In this document: piece by piece, positions 1 to 10,831 of the stretch
Layout of the letters: every line of letters starts with the position of its first letter
How positions within the stretch are numbered: position 1 is the stretch's first letter
DNA from: Corylus avellana
Taxonomy: Eukaryota > Streptophyta > Magnoliopsida > Fagales > Betulaceae
Assembly: GCF_901000735.1 (NCBI RefSeq)
Contig: NC_081541.1
Coordinates: forward strand, 43,394,767-43,458,766
DNA length: 64,000 bases
Direction: 5' to 3'
Program-made: the position numbers and the translations under genes
Notes under the pieces: model-generated
The model's database searches: none
Told to the model about the DNA's origin: nothing
What the model saw: the letters and a program-made list of their open reading frames with translations, nothing else

Positions 1-1226
1 TTATTTTGAATCCCACTGATATTCTAATGGATTTAGACCAAACTATGACTCAATCGAACTTAAGGGAGCGCTTGCAATTTTCATCGTTTAGGTTCTTCTT
101 GCTGTTGGTTCCTAGTCGGTAGATGCTACTATGATCATGTCGTGTCCCTCTTGAAACCACTTTTAGAGGACGCCTGAGATTGTATTTGAAAAATAGAGTT
201 TTTAAGTAAAAAAAAAAACTTTATTTTTAAGCTTTTTGCCAAAAGTGCGTTTTGACAATTTTTAAGATTTTTTAACCCTTAAAAGTGCTTTCAATTTTTT
301 TTACCAAACGAATTTTTTTAGTGTAAACGCACTTTTAGGCTACTCAAACACACACACAAACAAGCCTTGTGTGCAACAAGCTCTAAATAATTTTTTTCCT
401 ATTTTTGGAACAAAGATCTTCATACAAAATGTATCAATTTCTCTTGATTATTTTACCAATTATAAATAAAGTTGTAGGAAAAGTTTTGCATTTTCCAACC
501 TAATAAATCCATACATACATATATACACTATAAAGCAAAATATTCTTTACCATTGAATGCGTGGTTTCATCATCTCACCCCAAAAACATTGTATATATGT
601 TTGAGGGGCTAAGCATTTGTGGCATTGCTTACATCATTTGCCTGCAACTGCAGGTTGGGTGGGAGTTGAGACAAATTAAGAGCAATTGAAGGAAAATAAT
701 AAAGGAAAAAGAAACATATTGATTGGGTTTTCATCACGAGAAGCTTGCTTCTTCTATCTGGCTAGCTAGCTTTTCTTCCATTGGAATACTACTTCTTCTT
801 TTTGTTTATAATGTGTTATCATGATCATCTCTTCCTTTCTCTTTTTATCCATAAAAAAGCCTCATCAGCAACCTCTTTACGTTATCGACTCTAGGGAAAG
901 GGAAAATCCAATAAAGACAAGTATAATTAGTGCAACATCATCTTCGATTCTAGTGCTCTTGTTCTCATGCACATTATTGCATGACAAAATTGGATAATGA
1001 AAGTAGCCCTTATGTTATCCATTCCTATCCTCTATTTGATTGATCATAATGAGAGAGAGATGACGGATGAGTAATTCTATATACTACATCCGGTCACCTG
1101 CCATCACACCTCTATTTTACTGAGCTTGTTAAAAAGTAAAATAATATTCAATGATTGATAGACACCGACACATCAACCAGCAGATCAAAGTGTATGTACA
1201 TTTTTCTTTAGTGAATTAAGAAAAAA
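1..1226. other. Intergenic, left edge
   Basis: I see no gene in this AT-rich stretch. It holds one degenerate copy of a TTTGGCAAAAGC-type MITE (listed separately). Near 1070-1100 there is a half-copy of the GAGTAAT-type MITE terminus that recurs at 4579 and 33365. Nothing else is supported. Confidence 0.6.
165..365. repeat. Degenerate MITE, TTTGGCAAAAGC family
   Basis: The segment reads GAGATTGTATTTGAAAAA, then an A-run, then TTTGCCAAAAGTGCG, AAAAGTGCTTTC and finally TACTCAAACACAC. The same order of words occurs at 15672-15907 and 21410-21615, and more loosely at 47100-47400 and 47870-48020. The best copies end in inverted GCATGTTTGGGATTG / CAATCTCAAATATGC motifs, which points to a small non-autonomous DNA transposon. 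This copy has lost clear ends. The superfamily is not assigned. Confidence 0.5.
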
Positions 1227-1326
1227 NNNNNNNNNNNNNNNNNNNNNNNNNNNNNNNNNNNNNNNNNNNNNNNNNNNNNNNNNNNNNNNNNNNNNNNNNN
1301 NNNNNNNNNNNNNNNNNNNNNNNNNN
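1227..1326. other. Assembly gap, 100 N
   Basis: Exactly 100 N, the usual placeholder for a gap of unknown size. The T- and G-rich text to its right starts abruptly, so a repeat probably defeated the assembly here. Confidence 0.95.
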
Positions 1327-1845
1327 GTTGTTTTTTTGTTTTGTATTTCCTTTGAGTTTCCCTGTATTTTGTTTTCTTTGCTGTAATTTCTTTTCCTGCA
1401 TTTGTTTTGTTGTTCCCTTTATTTTCCTGTATGGTTTTTCTTTTTGCTTGTAATAAGGCTCTCCCCTCCTGTTTTGTTGCGCTCGATTGCTGCCCGTTAT
1501 TACTGGTCCAAACCCTTGGGTTGTAGATGTGAACTTTATCCTGACTTTCGGGTCGAGGAGGATGAGTATCGGCTTGGGGGTTTTGCTCTCAAAAACCGAG
1601 GAATAAGAGCTACCTATGCATTAGATGGTGTCTGTTTGATGTAGATATGATTTTTAAACCTGATGATTAGTCATAGGTTAGCGGATGCTTTGTTATGGTT
1701 GATTTAGTCTGTTGTTGTTGACTGTATCTTTAGCTTCGACTATGATTTACTTCAGAGCTTTTTGCTCTGTTTGTAAGAGCTTTATGCTCGCGACTTTTAT
1801 CAATGAATGAGTATGGTATACTTCAAAAAAATTAAAAATTTATTT
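1327..1845 (+). mobile_element. Possible LINE 3' tail
   Basis: After a T-rich start the segment ends with AGCTTTTTGCTCTG, TTTATGCTCGCGAC, ATCAATGAATGAGTA and then an A-rich tail. A stop-rich 3' region followed by AATGAA and poly-A is typical of plant L1-type LINE 3' ends. An open frame (1402-1644) covers part of it, but I recognise no domain in it. The call rests on the tail and on nearby LINE RNase H relics. It could also be unrelated low-complexity sequence beside a gap. Confidence 0.35.
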
Positions 1846-2744
1846 TTGGGATGAGAGCATTCAAAGTAACTTTTTATATCTGGTTAAGTAATACTTAAGT
1901 GATTAAAGTTATCTATTTCTATAAGTTTAAGCTTTCGGAATAAATGATGATTTAACATAGTATCGTCGAATTAAATTTACCTTTCTTATAAGTTTAAGTT
2001 GTAGAACAATTGGTAATTTAACATAGTATCATATCCGACGAATGACCTCAAACAAATTTTCTAGTTGATTTTATTTTTGGCTCATCGTCCTACATCAGGA
2101 GGAATGTAGGGGGCAGGGGATAGTTATAGGTTGAGGACGGCGGGGAGGGTAGAGTTGATAAATTTTGACACGAATTCAATATAAAATTAATGTGTTAGGG
2201 TTGAAAGACTTTACTTGTTTAATTAAATAAGTCGGGTTATGGTTAACTTATATAGTCTTATACCTATGTTTTAAGTTTTGACACGATCTGACTTGACATG
2301 CGACGTTTAGAGCTAACAAATTTTTGTACGATTTGCAAATTCAACACGAATCCAATACAAAATTAACGAGATATTATTTTTATTAAAAAAATAAACTAAA
2401 GATTGTACTGCAGGGAAGGAAGAAAATCCAACTCAGGGTCCGTCAATCGCTGTTGCCCTAAAGTACAGCTTCCTTGATTGTGCAGTGGAAGATCCCACCC
2501 AACACCAATCACTTTCGCCTCTGACCTTTGACTGCATAATATTGTTTGATTATGATTAACTTGTATTATATTCCTCTTTTGTACACTTAAATGCCACCAT
2601 ATTTGACACATTGATTGAGAGAGTGCACCATATTCACACATGAGTGAATAGATAAATGAACATTTTTTTCTCATTTTAGGTTAGACACAGTAAAAGTGAG
2701 TTCATTCTAAGATAGAGCTATTATTATTATTATTATTATTATGG
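1846..2744. other. Intergenic, with word-repeat segment
   Basis: No gene is seen. From about 2150 to 2400 the text repeats phrases such as TTTTGACACGAATTCAATA, AAATTAATGTG and TTGACACGATCTGAC. These resemble the hAT-like word-repeat elements at 22870, 51151 and 55635, but I cannot define ends here. A (TTA)n microsatellite sits at about 2722-2742. The open frame at 2396-2674 on the minus strand has no recognisable domain. Confidence 0.45.
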
Positions 2745-2917
2745 ATTTTCAGGCTACTTTAAGTCAGTTGGTGAAGGCGGTGGCGGTTCAGACTTCTATG
2801 GAAAAAATTTGAATAGAATAGTATACTATGTTCCTTCATGATATTGTAATCGTCGACAGTTGTACGGCTTGATTTTCATGAATGAAATACCAGAAGTTCA
2901 CTTCATAAAAAGGTCCA
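2745..2917 (+). pseudogene. LINE RNase H C-terminal fragment (relic)
   Basis: Frame-by-frame reading gives LVKAVAVQTSMEKI, a stop where a Trp is expected, then FLHDIVIVDS and a stop, followed by a short A-rich 3' tail. The fragment at 2979-3440 on the other strand encodes the same end of the domain (LVKAAVREVTEKIW, CIHDIVLLEQF). Both match the C-terminal end of the RNase H-like domain that closes the second ORF of plant LINEs. The internal stops show that it is dead. The two relics lie tail to tail. Confidence 0.6.
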
Positions 2918-2978
2918 TTCCTATACTTTTGATTTGTTCAATTTATTATTATTATTATTTTTTAATCGAAACTTCAAC

Positions 2979-3440
2979 TTATTTCATTGCAAACTGCTCT
3001 AAAAGAACAATGTCGTGAATACATCTAGGGATTTTTTCCATCCATATTTTCTCGGTGACCTCCCTAACCGCTGCCTTAACGAGCCCATAAGCAGCAGCAT
3101 TCCCTGCTCTATTAAGGTGATAAGACTCCCAACTCCTAAAATTTGTTAACACCACTTTAATGTTTTCCACTATTTGCCAATTCAGGGTAGTAGATTTGAT
3201 AGCTTGAATTATCTTTGCAACGAGTCCCCCTCTAATATTATATCATGCACACCAATATTATGGTTGAATTCCACGGCACGCAACGCTGATATAGCCTCCC
3301 CTACCACCGGTTCTTGATAACCATTGATAGTTATGCTTTGTCCACAAGCACTATCCCTTTGTAGTCTCGGACTATTACCCCTATTCCCACCTGTTTAAAA
3401 CTAGAATTGATAGTCACGTCTTAGTTGATTTTGTAGGAGC
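2979..3440 (-). pseudogene. LINE RNase H-like domain (relic)
   Basis: On the minus strand, pieces of an RNase H-like domain of plant non-LTR retrotransposons can be read in order. They are VGIGVIVRDYKG (first beta strand and catalytic Asp region), ALRAVEFNHNIGVHDIILEGDS, and then ESYHLNRAGNAAAYGLVKAA ending in CIHDIVLLEQFAMK. The pieces lie in different frames, so at least two frameshifts have occurred. No reverse transcriptase is present. Such domains normally take part in copying LINE RNA into DNA; this fragment cannot. Confidence 0.7.
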
Positions 3441-4116
3441 CACGAGGAGGGTTAGCCCACCGCGCTGGACCCCTGCCCTACAAGTGTAGTCTAAGAGTAC
3501 TAGTAGCAGATGTTCTATATGTTATTTCTTTCTTTATGTTTAAGAAAAATTTTTAAAAAAATCACAAAAACCTACTCACATCAGATTCTCTACATTTAAC
3601 CAACCATTAAGGTTGCTATAGTGTTTCTATATGTCATTAAAGATAAACATTTATCTTTCCTCTCTTATTTTTCATCTTTTTGTTTTTAATTGAAAATTGT
3701 GTGAGATTTGTAAAAAAAAGTGAGAATAGGTTGAGAAAACTTGTATAGTTGTATGCAAATAAGAGAGACGTTTTTTAGTTATTAGCAGAGTCAAGTAGTC
3801 TTTCTTTTTTCTTTTTTTTTTGGATAATTGTTTTTGTTGTATCTAGACTAATCCCAATCCATCTATCAACACTTTTCATTAAATTGTAATATTGATAATT
3901 TGTTCAATTGTTCAAACATCGTTCGAAAAGAAACTAGTCAATTAAAAAAAAAAAAAATTAGACTAATTATTAGTCAATTAACTATTGTTAAGATTTTATT
4001 ATTTGAGTTAATTAAATACATTAACTCAAATTTTAAACAATCTAATGTGGAGTCTATATATTTATTACACACATATATACATACATACACACCCACACTT
4101 ATATTTATTCATAATT
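3441..4116. other. Intergenic, nothing recognised
   Basis: AT-rich sequence with T- and A-runs. The open frame at 3900-4145 is low-complexity and runs into the MITE at 4117. I see no domain, RNA gene or defined repeat. Confidence 0.6.
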
Positions 4117-4338
4117 GGACAGAAATTTCCTTAAAACCAATTTGAAGGAAATATTCTCAAACCCATTTAAAATAGTGCCAAGTCTTTATAAATATTTAAA
4201 ACACACATTAAATTTTTAAGGTCATTAATAGCAGTTTACTAACTTAAACTAACGTTTTAAATATTTATAGACACTAGCACTATTTTAAATGGGTTGAAGG
4301 ATATTTTTTTCAGACTAGTTTAGAGGAAATTTCTGTCT
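4117..4338. mobile_element. MULE-type MITE with perfect 9-bp TSD
   Basis: A 222-bp element whose ends are inverted repeats of about 85 bp. The left arm begins GGACAGAAATTTCC and runs through CCCATTTAAAATAGTGC and TATAAATATTTAAAAC. The right arm is its reverse complement, with a few mismatches. It is flanked by TTCATAATT at 4108-4116 and again at 4339-4347. A 9-bp duplication is the hallmark of Mutator-like elements. It has no coding capacity, so it would be mobilised by a transposase supplied elsewhere. Confidence 0.85.
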
Positions 4339-4349
4339 TTCATAATTTT

Positions 4350-4707
4350 ATTTAGTAAACTCCTATACAGTTGCCTTACAAGTTACAACTGGCTAATATA
4401 ACATTAAAACTTAGTTATTGGACCACCAATTTTTTATTTTTTATTTTTTTAACAAGTACTGATTTTTATTGCTACGTTATACAATTATATAACAATTATA
4501 AATGAGTCTACTAAATAACATTACTCCTAAAATTCAAACTATATTTATTACAAAAAATTTGTTCTGTAATGTAATAAATGAGTAATGCTATATATTCAAC
4601 TCCTATATTCTATTTGATTGACGTGACCGTGCCCATGACTCATAAGCAATGCCACCTCAACAGAGTAAAATGAGAATATAATAAGAGTTGATTATTTAAC
4701 ATTACAG
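4350..4707. repeat. Two adjacent GAGTAATG-type MITE relics
   Basis: At 4350-4535, ATTTAGTAAACTCC on the left faces GAGTCTACTAAATAACATTACTCC on the right, with an AT-rich centre. At 4579-4707, GAGTAATGCTATATATTCAACTCC faces the inverted copy AGAGTTGATTATTTAACATTAC. Both share the terminal GAGTAATGTTAT motif found again at 33365-33568 and 50680-50852. I could not define duplications for either. They are most likely eroded members of the same DNA-transposon group. Confidence 0.6.
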
Positions 4708-5049
4708 ATTTTTTTTTCTTCTTATTTTTATTTGTTAAAATAATAAAAATAAAATTATATACAAATTCATGCAAGCTAGTTATATAGGAAGCCAAGATTA
4801 ATTAATATATAATAAAATAAAGATAAATGTTATAGTGCAATAAAAATATCATTTTTTACTTTTAAAAGTTTTAAGTGACAAGATGTTATAGGCCTCATCC
4901 GTAATTTGCTGTAGTTCTACTCATTGATGGGCCTATAACCTCTTACTACTTACGACTTTTATGAGTTAAAAATTGTATTTTTATCATACTGCAGGGTATC
5001 TCTAAAATATAAGGTAAAAGAGGTAATTTACCCGGTCTTATTCCGAGCA
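4708..5049 (+). promoter_or_regulatory. Upstream region of the GAMYB-like gene
   Basis: This stretch lies between the MITE cluster and the pyrimidine-rich leader. It is AT-rich and contains no gene. I cannot point to a convincing TATA box. The start of transcription is inferred to be near 5050, where CT-rich leader sequence begins. Confidence 0.35.
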
Positions 5050-5152
5050 CATTGTCCCTAATTTCCCTCGGCTCGTGCCCATTTCTTTCGCTTCTCAAAT
5101 CCCCCCAATCTCTCAACTCAAAAATCTCTTCCTCCCTCACTTCATTTCCTCT

Positions 5153-5191
<39 letters not shown>

Positions 5192-6913
5192 TGTGAGTGT
5201 TAGTAGTGTGTGTGTGTGTTCGTGTGCGTGCGTGCGGATCTGGGTTTTCTTGCTTTGTTTTGCTCTCTCCCAGCTCTGATCCTCTGCGAACTGTTTCACA
5301 CTTCACGGTTAGGTTCATTTCTATCTCTCTCTCTGTCTCTCTGTCTCTCTGTGGATTTTCGTTTGCTTTCTTAGGTTTATTTGGATCTAGGAAAGGATTA
5401 TAATCTGTCTTTGTTTTTGGCTTATTCGTGTCTGCGAAGCTCCTAATTTCGGAGCTTTGAGTTTTCCAGCTGATTTTGTAAAAATTAGGGTTTCTGAGCT
5501 GATTTTCGTAGAGATTTCTTGAGTTTTACTTCAAGTTTGGGCGAAATTCAGTTCTTCTGATTTCAATTTGTCTATTTTTTAACCTTATTCTCAGCTCCGA
5601 GCTCAATCAGGCGCGCTCTCCGAGCTTTCAATTTATCTTGTAGTCCAATTTCTGCGATAGAACTCGCATTTCGGCGATTTACAGCTTTAATCGCCCTCTT
5701 GGTCAGATTCAGGTATCCAGTTTGGCTCTTTCTTTCTCTCTTTCTTTTTGGAGAATAAAAGCTTGTAACACTTTTTTTGGTTGAATTGGGTTTGTATAAA
5801 TATGATGGGTGATTGAGCTGAGAGTTGCTAACTTCTTTATTATTATTACGATTCGCTATATGTAGCAGCCTGCAATTCACTTTTTTCTGAGTCCATTTAT
5901 TATAATTATAAATGTGTTTCGTGTTGCAATAAATAACATTTATTGTATTTTAATGAATTAAAGATGGGATTTTATTTTGGTGGACAAAATTGAATTCTGA
6001 TCAGGATTACGTTGGCCTTTCAGGCTTCCATGGTTTGGAGATGGGGTCAAAGGCATAATCCATTACGAGAACATAAGGGAGATCGAGGTTAACATCATTA
6101 ATTCACATCAGATTGTTGTTTTAATTGCCCATTGGGCTTGCTGAGTTATTGCTGTGCATAAGCTTTTAATGTTACTGTTTTGCATTTTTATGTGTCGTGC
6201 CTACGATTCTTTTGGCTATTTACCCCTAAGTTGCTTCTACAATCATCGCAACTATTTTTGTTTCATTTTCCAACTATCATTATCCATACATGATGTTGGG
6301 TCGTTTATAATTATGACATGAAGTGATTTTCATTTATAGCAGTGCTATCTATATTAGCTCTGCTTGTAGTTTGTCATGCTCGGCAACAGGAGCAGCCCCA
6401 AAAAATCTCAAAAAATCCTTTTGGCCTCCAAAAATTCTAAAACTCTCCTGAACACCCCACCCCCCAAATCTGAAAAGTTCCCAAAAAAAAAAAAAAATCT
6501 GAAATAACCGGGGCTCTCCAGAATCTGAAAGATACATATATCTTGTTTTTTTTTTTTTTTTCTCTTTAAAACCCAAAAATTTGGTCCCAAAATCTTTGAA
6601 AAAATATCTGGGAGTATTTTTCAAACCTAATGAGGGGAGGCATTGTCTTGCAATAGGGTGTAGTCCATGCCCCTCAAATCAAAAATCTATGCTCTGCCTG
6701 CACGGCGAAGAGTGTATAACAAAAATATTGAGTGAGTGGGAGGTGGAGTGCAAGTATTATGAAGTGGAAAGAAAAAAAGAGCTACCCTTCTACTTATCTG
6801 TGTTAAAATTTTGTTCCTTCTCCTCTTTTTGTTCAGGCTGTCATCCTACAGCCTGAACAAAATTGCATGGTTCTCAGCCAGTGGCAAGGGTTGGTTTCAT
6901 CAAAGATTGAGAA
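5050..6913 (+). other. 5' leader of the GAMYB-like gene, two introns
   Basis: The leader begins with pyrimidine-rich sequence, a CT run (about 5159-5187) and a short TG run. Splice sites suggest three non-coding exons: about 5050-5712 (ATTCAG/GTATCC), 6024-6087 (CCTTTCAG/GC to ATCGAG/GTTAAC) and 6837-6913 (TTTGTTCAG/GC). Introns in the 5' leader are known for GAMYB genes. The exon borders are my reading of consensus sites. The A- and C-rich stretch at 6370-6650 is intronic, and the open frames there are chance. Confidence 0.55.
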
Positions 6914-6917
6914 ATGA
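6030..6917 (+). promoter_or_regulatory. Two upstream ORFs in the GAMYB-like leader
   Basis: With the leader spliced as described, an ATG at 6030 opens a 25-codon frame (begins MVWRWGQRHN, ends GCHPTA). It crosses the 6088-6836 intron and stops at 6854-6856. A second ATG at 6867 (GCATGG context) opens a 16-codon frame. Its TGA (6915-6917) overlaps the main start codon as ATGA. Such uORFs can lower translation of the main frame, and the ATGA overlap is an arrangement that allows reinitiation. This is inference, as no transcript is available. Confidence 0.45.
6827..6862 (+). repeat. Perfect 14-bp hairpin across a leader splice site
   Basis: TTTTGTTCAGGCTG (6827-6840) and CAGCCTGAACAAAA (6849-6862) are exact reverse complements separated by an 8-base loop. 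The left arm contains the AG of the predicted 3' splice site (6835-6836). In pre-mRNA the stem would hide that AG. A second CAG at 6849-6851 lies in the right arm. The structure sits about 50 bases before the main ATG. Confidence 0.7.
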
Positions 6918-9536
6918 CTCACACAACAAATGAGTGTGAAGATGGGGTGCTCCCCAAGGATCAGAGTGAGTCTCCTTTGATTAATGAAAGTAACGAAGGA
7001 AGTCCGGGTGGAGGGGCTGCTCTGAAAAAAGGGCCTTGGACATCTGCTGAAGATGCAATTTTGGTGGACTATGTCAAGAAGCATGGGGAGGGGAACTGGA
7101 ATGCTGTTCAAAAGCACTCTGGGTTGCTCCGATGTGGAAAAAGCTGTCGATTGCGGTGGGCAAATCACCTAAGGCCAAACTTGAAGAAGGGCTCATTTAC
7201 AGCAGAAGAAGAACAGCTGATCATTGAACTCCATGCCAAGATGGGAAATAAATGGGCACGTATGGCAGCACATGTAAGTATATAGTATGCTTCTCTTGCT
7301 TTGGATAGGCTATAATCGTGCTCTGTTTTTCCCCCCTCTCTGATTTAAGCGTATCATTAGTTTTTGCATGTACGAGATTCATAACATGGAAAGCTTATAC
7401 AGTTATACCATGTTATCATGGATCTGTAGTTATATTTCTTTTTTTGAAATGTGTAGCAACATATTATAAGAATACATGCTGTGTACCATGTGGTATTGAT
7501 AAATATTTTGTTTAGCCAACTCTAGCTAACTTTTCCATGGTGCATTTTCATGTGATAAATTTAGATAGTTGACACAAACTTGCCTAGATGAAGTGGTCAC
7601 TAATTCTGCCTGGATACTTTGTGCTCCATTAAGGGCTAAGAAAATCAAGTAGTTACTTACCAAAACTTGGAGGATAAAAAAAGGACAGAAAATTGAGGAT
7701 GCACACTGTAGTATACTAAATTCTCCTGGTTTTATGTTATTGCTAGAGCTGCTAATAAATCATTCTTCATCTGTGAAAATTAAGACTCACTTCTATAATC
7801 TTTTATTTTTTTTAAGCTTAAAAATAAAAACTAATGATTGATGTATTTATGTCCTTTCTTCTGGCCCCCAGTAATGAGAGAGGAAAACAAAAAAAAAAAA
7901 GAGTAAGGAACCTTTTCTGTTAGAGATGAATCATAAATGGTAGCATCTATGGTTATAATAGTTCAATTATAAAATTGCTGTTTCTGTAATGTGTTTGGGA
8001 TGCTAAATGTGGTTTGTTTGGTATGTTTAGTCATTTAGTCTTGCATATCCGTAATATCTTTTTGTCACTGTGAATAGTTTCAAAGTTTTTTCACGTTTTG
8101 TTCTTTAGAAATTTGAGTGTATATCTTATCAAAAAAATGTGAGTGTATATATTTATTCATCTAACATAATTTATCATCTTTTTCTCTCTTCTCAGTTGCC
8201 TGGTCGTACAGATAATGAGATAAAGAACTACTGGAACACCCGAATTAAGAGGCGTCAAAGAGCTGGCTTACCCCTTTATCCTCCTGAAGTGTCTTTTCAA
8301 GCATTGCAGGAAAGTCAACATGGCCAAGACACTGTCGGGGTAAATGGTGGGGATAGAGGGCATGCTGATCTTTTGCAGACCAACAGTTATGAGATACCCG
8401 ATGTCATATTTGACAGTTTGAAGGCCAATCAGGGTTTCTTACCCTATTTCCCTGATCTTAATGACATGTCCGCGGGCAGCATGGTTTTGAAAGGCCTTGG
8501 TTCTCAATATTGTACTCAATCCATGTTGCCTCGGCAGAAGCGTCTTCGAGAATCAATTGAGTTATTCCCTGGTTCTTGTATTGATGTTGGAAACGGGTTT
8601 TCTTTGTTTGAGCAGTTTCATGATGATACTTGTGATAAAGTTGCTGGATCATTTGGATGGCCTTCTCCTCTTGATCCTGATCCTACCACTAAGAACTCCG
8701 AGTCTTTCGGTGCAATTCAGGGTAGCCATTCCCTCACAAATGGCAATTCCTCTACTTCTAAGCCTACATCTGGGGCTTTGAAGTTGGAGCTCCCTTCACT
8801 CCAATATGCAGAAACTGATTTATGTAGCTGGGTTTCATCTCCCCCATGTTTACTTGAGTCAGTTGAAGCTTTTATTCAGTCTCCTCCACCACATGGTGCA
8901 TTTGAGACAGATTGTTCTTCACCACGTAATAGCGGTTTGCTGGATGCTTTACTTCATGAGTCGAAGACTTTGAGTGGTGCAAAGAATCATTCATCTGACA
9001 AGAGTTCAAACTCATCTAGTGCTACTCCTGGTGATATGGCGGACAGTTCTAATTTGAACATTTGCGAGACAGAATGGGAAGATTATGGGGATTCCATTTC
9101 ACCATTTGGTCATTCTGCAACTTCGTTTTTCAGTGAGTGCACTCCTATCAGTGTTAGTGGAAGTTCATTGGATGAACAACCACCTGCCGAGACATTTACT
9201 GGTGAGCATCTCTTAATGTAGTCTAGTGGATTTCGAAGTTCATCATATCTATAGTTGGAGCAAGACTTTGAGGTGTTTTTTAAAATATTCTCAATTTCAT
9301 TAAATTTATCATTTTTTTTTTCTTTAAGCAGTTAATATCCATCAATAAATTTTATTCTTATAATTCAGTTAGCCCCGAATTATTAATGAATTATTGCCTG
9401 CAAAATCTTTGAACCATTTCAAGAAACTCACATATGATGTCTCCTTTTTTATTCTTTTCTTTTTATTTTTTTATTTTTTTGGTAATAACTTGCTTTTCTC
9501 ATTATCAAGTTCCTCCATTGTTGTTCTCGAATTATT

Positions 9537-9583
<47 letters not shown>

Positions 9584-9996
9584 TATATATATATATAATA
9601 TAACAATAATGGAAACAACAATGGAAGAAAATAATAATAAGAATAAGTGAATACGTCATTATAGTTTCTCAAGTTACATTTAATTGTTCCCTAGGGATCG
9701 TTGTGAAATCAGAACCAGTGGACTTAGCTTGGGCTTCGGATAGAGAAAAAGAAAACAGAACTTGGTTGAATTTTACGCGGCCGGATGCTTTACTTGCAGG
9801 AGACTGGCATGAGCAGAGTTCTGGGTATATTAAGGACCAAAGCTTCATGACTGATGCTATTGCAACAATTCTTGGTGATGATTTGGCCTCCGACTACAAG
9901 CACGTGGTCCCTGGCACTTCTTCATCAAGTCAGGGATGCGGGTCATGTGGATGGAATAACATGCCTGCTGTTTGTCAAATGTCTGATCTTCCTTGA
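6914..9996 (+). CDS. GAMYB: GAMYB-like R2R3-MYB transcription factor (MYB33/65 type)
   Basis: Three coding exons join in frame: 6914-7273, 8196-9201 and 9695-9996 (555 residues). The R2 repeat (about 39-90) carries Trp42, Trp62 and Trp82. R3 (about 91-141) has Phe in place of its first Trp, then Trp114 and Trp133, and continues into RIKRRQRAGLPLYPPEV, a signature of the GAMYB subgroup. The length fits MYB33/MYB65 (roughly 520-555 residues). The family consists of nuclear activators in gibberellin signalling, anther tapetum and seed aleurone development, controlled by miR159. A miR159 site is present at 8785-8805. The start is chosen because the reading runs straight into the R2 domain. The second intron holds a long (TA)n run. 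No defect is seen. Close alternatives are other miR159-targeted MYBs such as MYB101. Confidence 0.95.
8785..8805 (+). promoter_or_regulatory. miR159 target site
   Basis: The 21 bases read TGGAGCTCCCTTCACT followed by CCAAT and encode part of the ELPSLQY segment (codons about 317-324). Pairing with the conserved miR159a sequence, from memory, gives mismatches only at miRNA positions 1 and 7 and a G:U pair at 20. Positions 8-19, including the cleavage site at 10-11, pair fully. This is the conserved GAMYB site, and it implies post-transcriptional silencing by miR159. Confidence 0.92.
9538..9600. repeat. (TA)n microsatellite
   Basis: About 30 TA units, broken once by GTA, inside the second coding intron of the GAMYB-like gene. 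Probably length-polymorphic. Confidence 0.95.
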
Positions 9997-10640
9997 AACC
10001 GCGGTTGGATTTATGAACTGGAAACTTTTATCTCTTCATTCATGTTGATGATTTGTTTAATATCAGTCAAGGCTACTGAGAAAATCTCTCTTGTGGGTAA
10101 AACTTCGGGAAAGATATGCATCAGTTGTTGGCTTGCTTTGTTTGTGGCTTTTGTATTTCTCGTTTTTAAACAGTACAATGCAGGTGTGCCAACAAGGAAC
10201 TATATGAGGTATGCAAGTGCATGCAGGCTTTTGCCACAATTGTAAAATAACTACGCATTCCAAATGTGGACCATTGTGATCCAATTGCTTGTGGTTACTT
10301 GATTTCTGAACACCAATTTGGTTGGATTTTTACTGTGTCTCACTTCAAATTCGTATTTTGGCAGCTGATTAGTCAAATTTTTTTGGGCAATATGTTCTTA
10401 ATTATTAGTTTAGTTGTTTCATTTCACAGTAATTTTGTTGATCATATCGATTTTGGTTGTGCTCTTTATTGCCAGTAGTCCCAAGAATTTCCGTGTGGGA
10501 CATATATCATGGTTTCCCTGCTTTTCTCGAGTAAAAAAAGTTCACTCATCTAAACTCACATTATCTGGTGTTGATTTAGGTAGGATTTTATCAATTTTAA
10601 TTTGGAAAATATTTTTTATGAGAATTTTGTAAGTGATATT
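9997..10640 (+). other. Probable 3' UTR and flank of the GAMYB-like gene
   Basis: Non-coding sequence after the stop codon. The T-rich text is compatible with a 3' UTR, but I cannot fix the poly-A site. Short open frames here have no recognisable domain. Confidence 0.45.
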
Positions 10641-10831
10641 GATATATGCATTTATAAAAGAATCTAATATGTTTATATAATTTAGTATGTCAATTTGAGT
10701 ACTTTTCTTTTTTTCTATTTATTATAAAACTTTCTCTAAAACTTTTGATTATGAGCCAAAGCATCATGCATATCATACTTAAGACTTTCAAAATTAAGAT
10801 AATTTCTTTTTCAAGCTAATCTGTTTAATAT

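Noticed and set aside
4946..5403. Overlapping frames rich in Ser, Leu, Val and Cys near 5.0-5.4 kb
   Set aside because: They read through CT and TG microsatellites of the GAMYB leader and differ in frame; none has a domain.
6349..6624. Minus-strand frame of 91 residues in the GAMYB leader intron
   Set aside because: It is made of A- and T-runs read as Lys and Phe. It lies in an intron of the opposite strand and has no domain.
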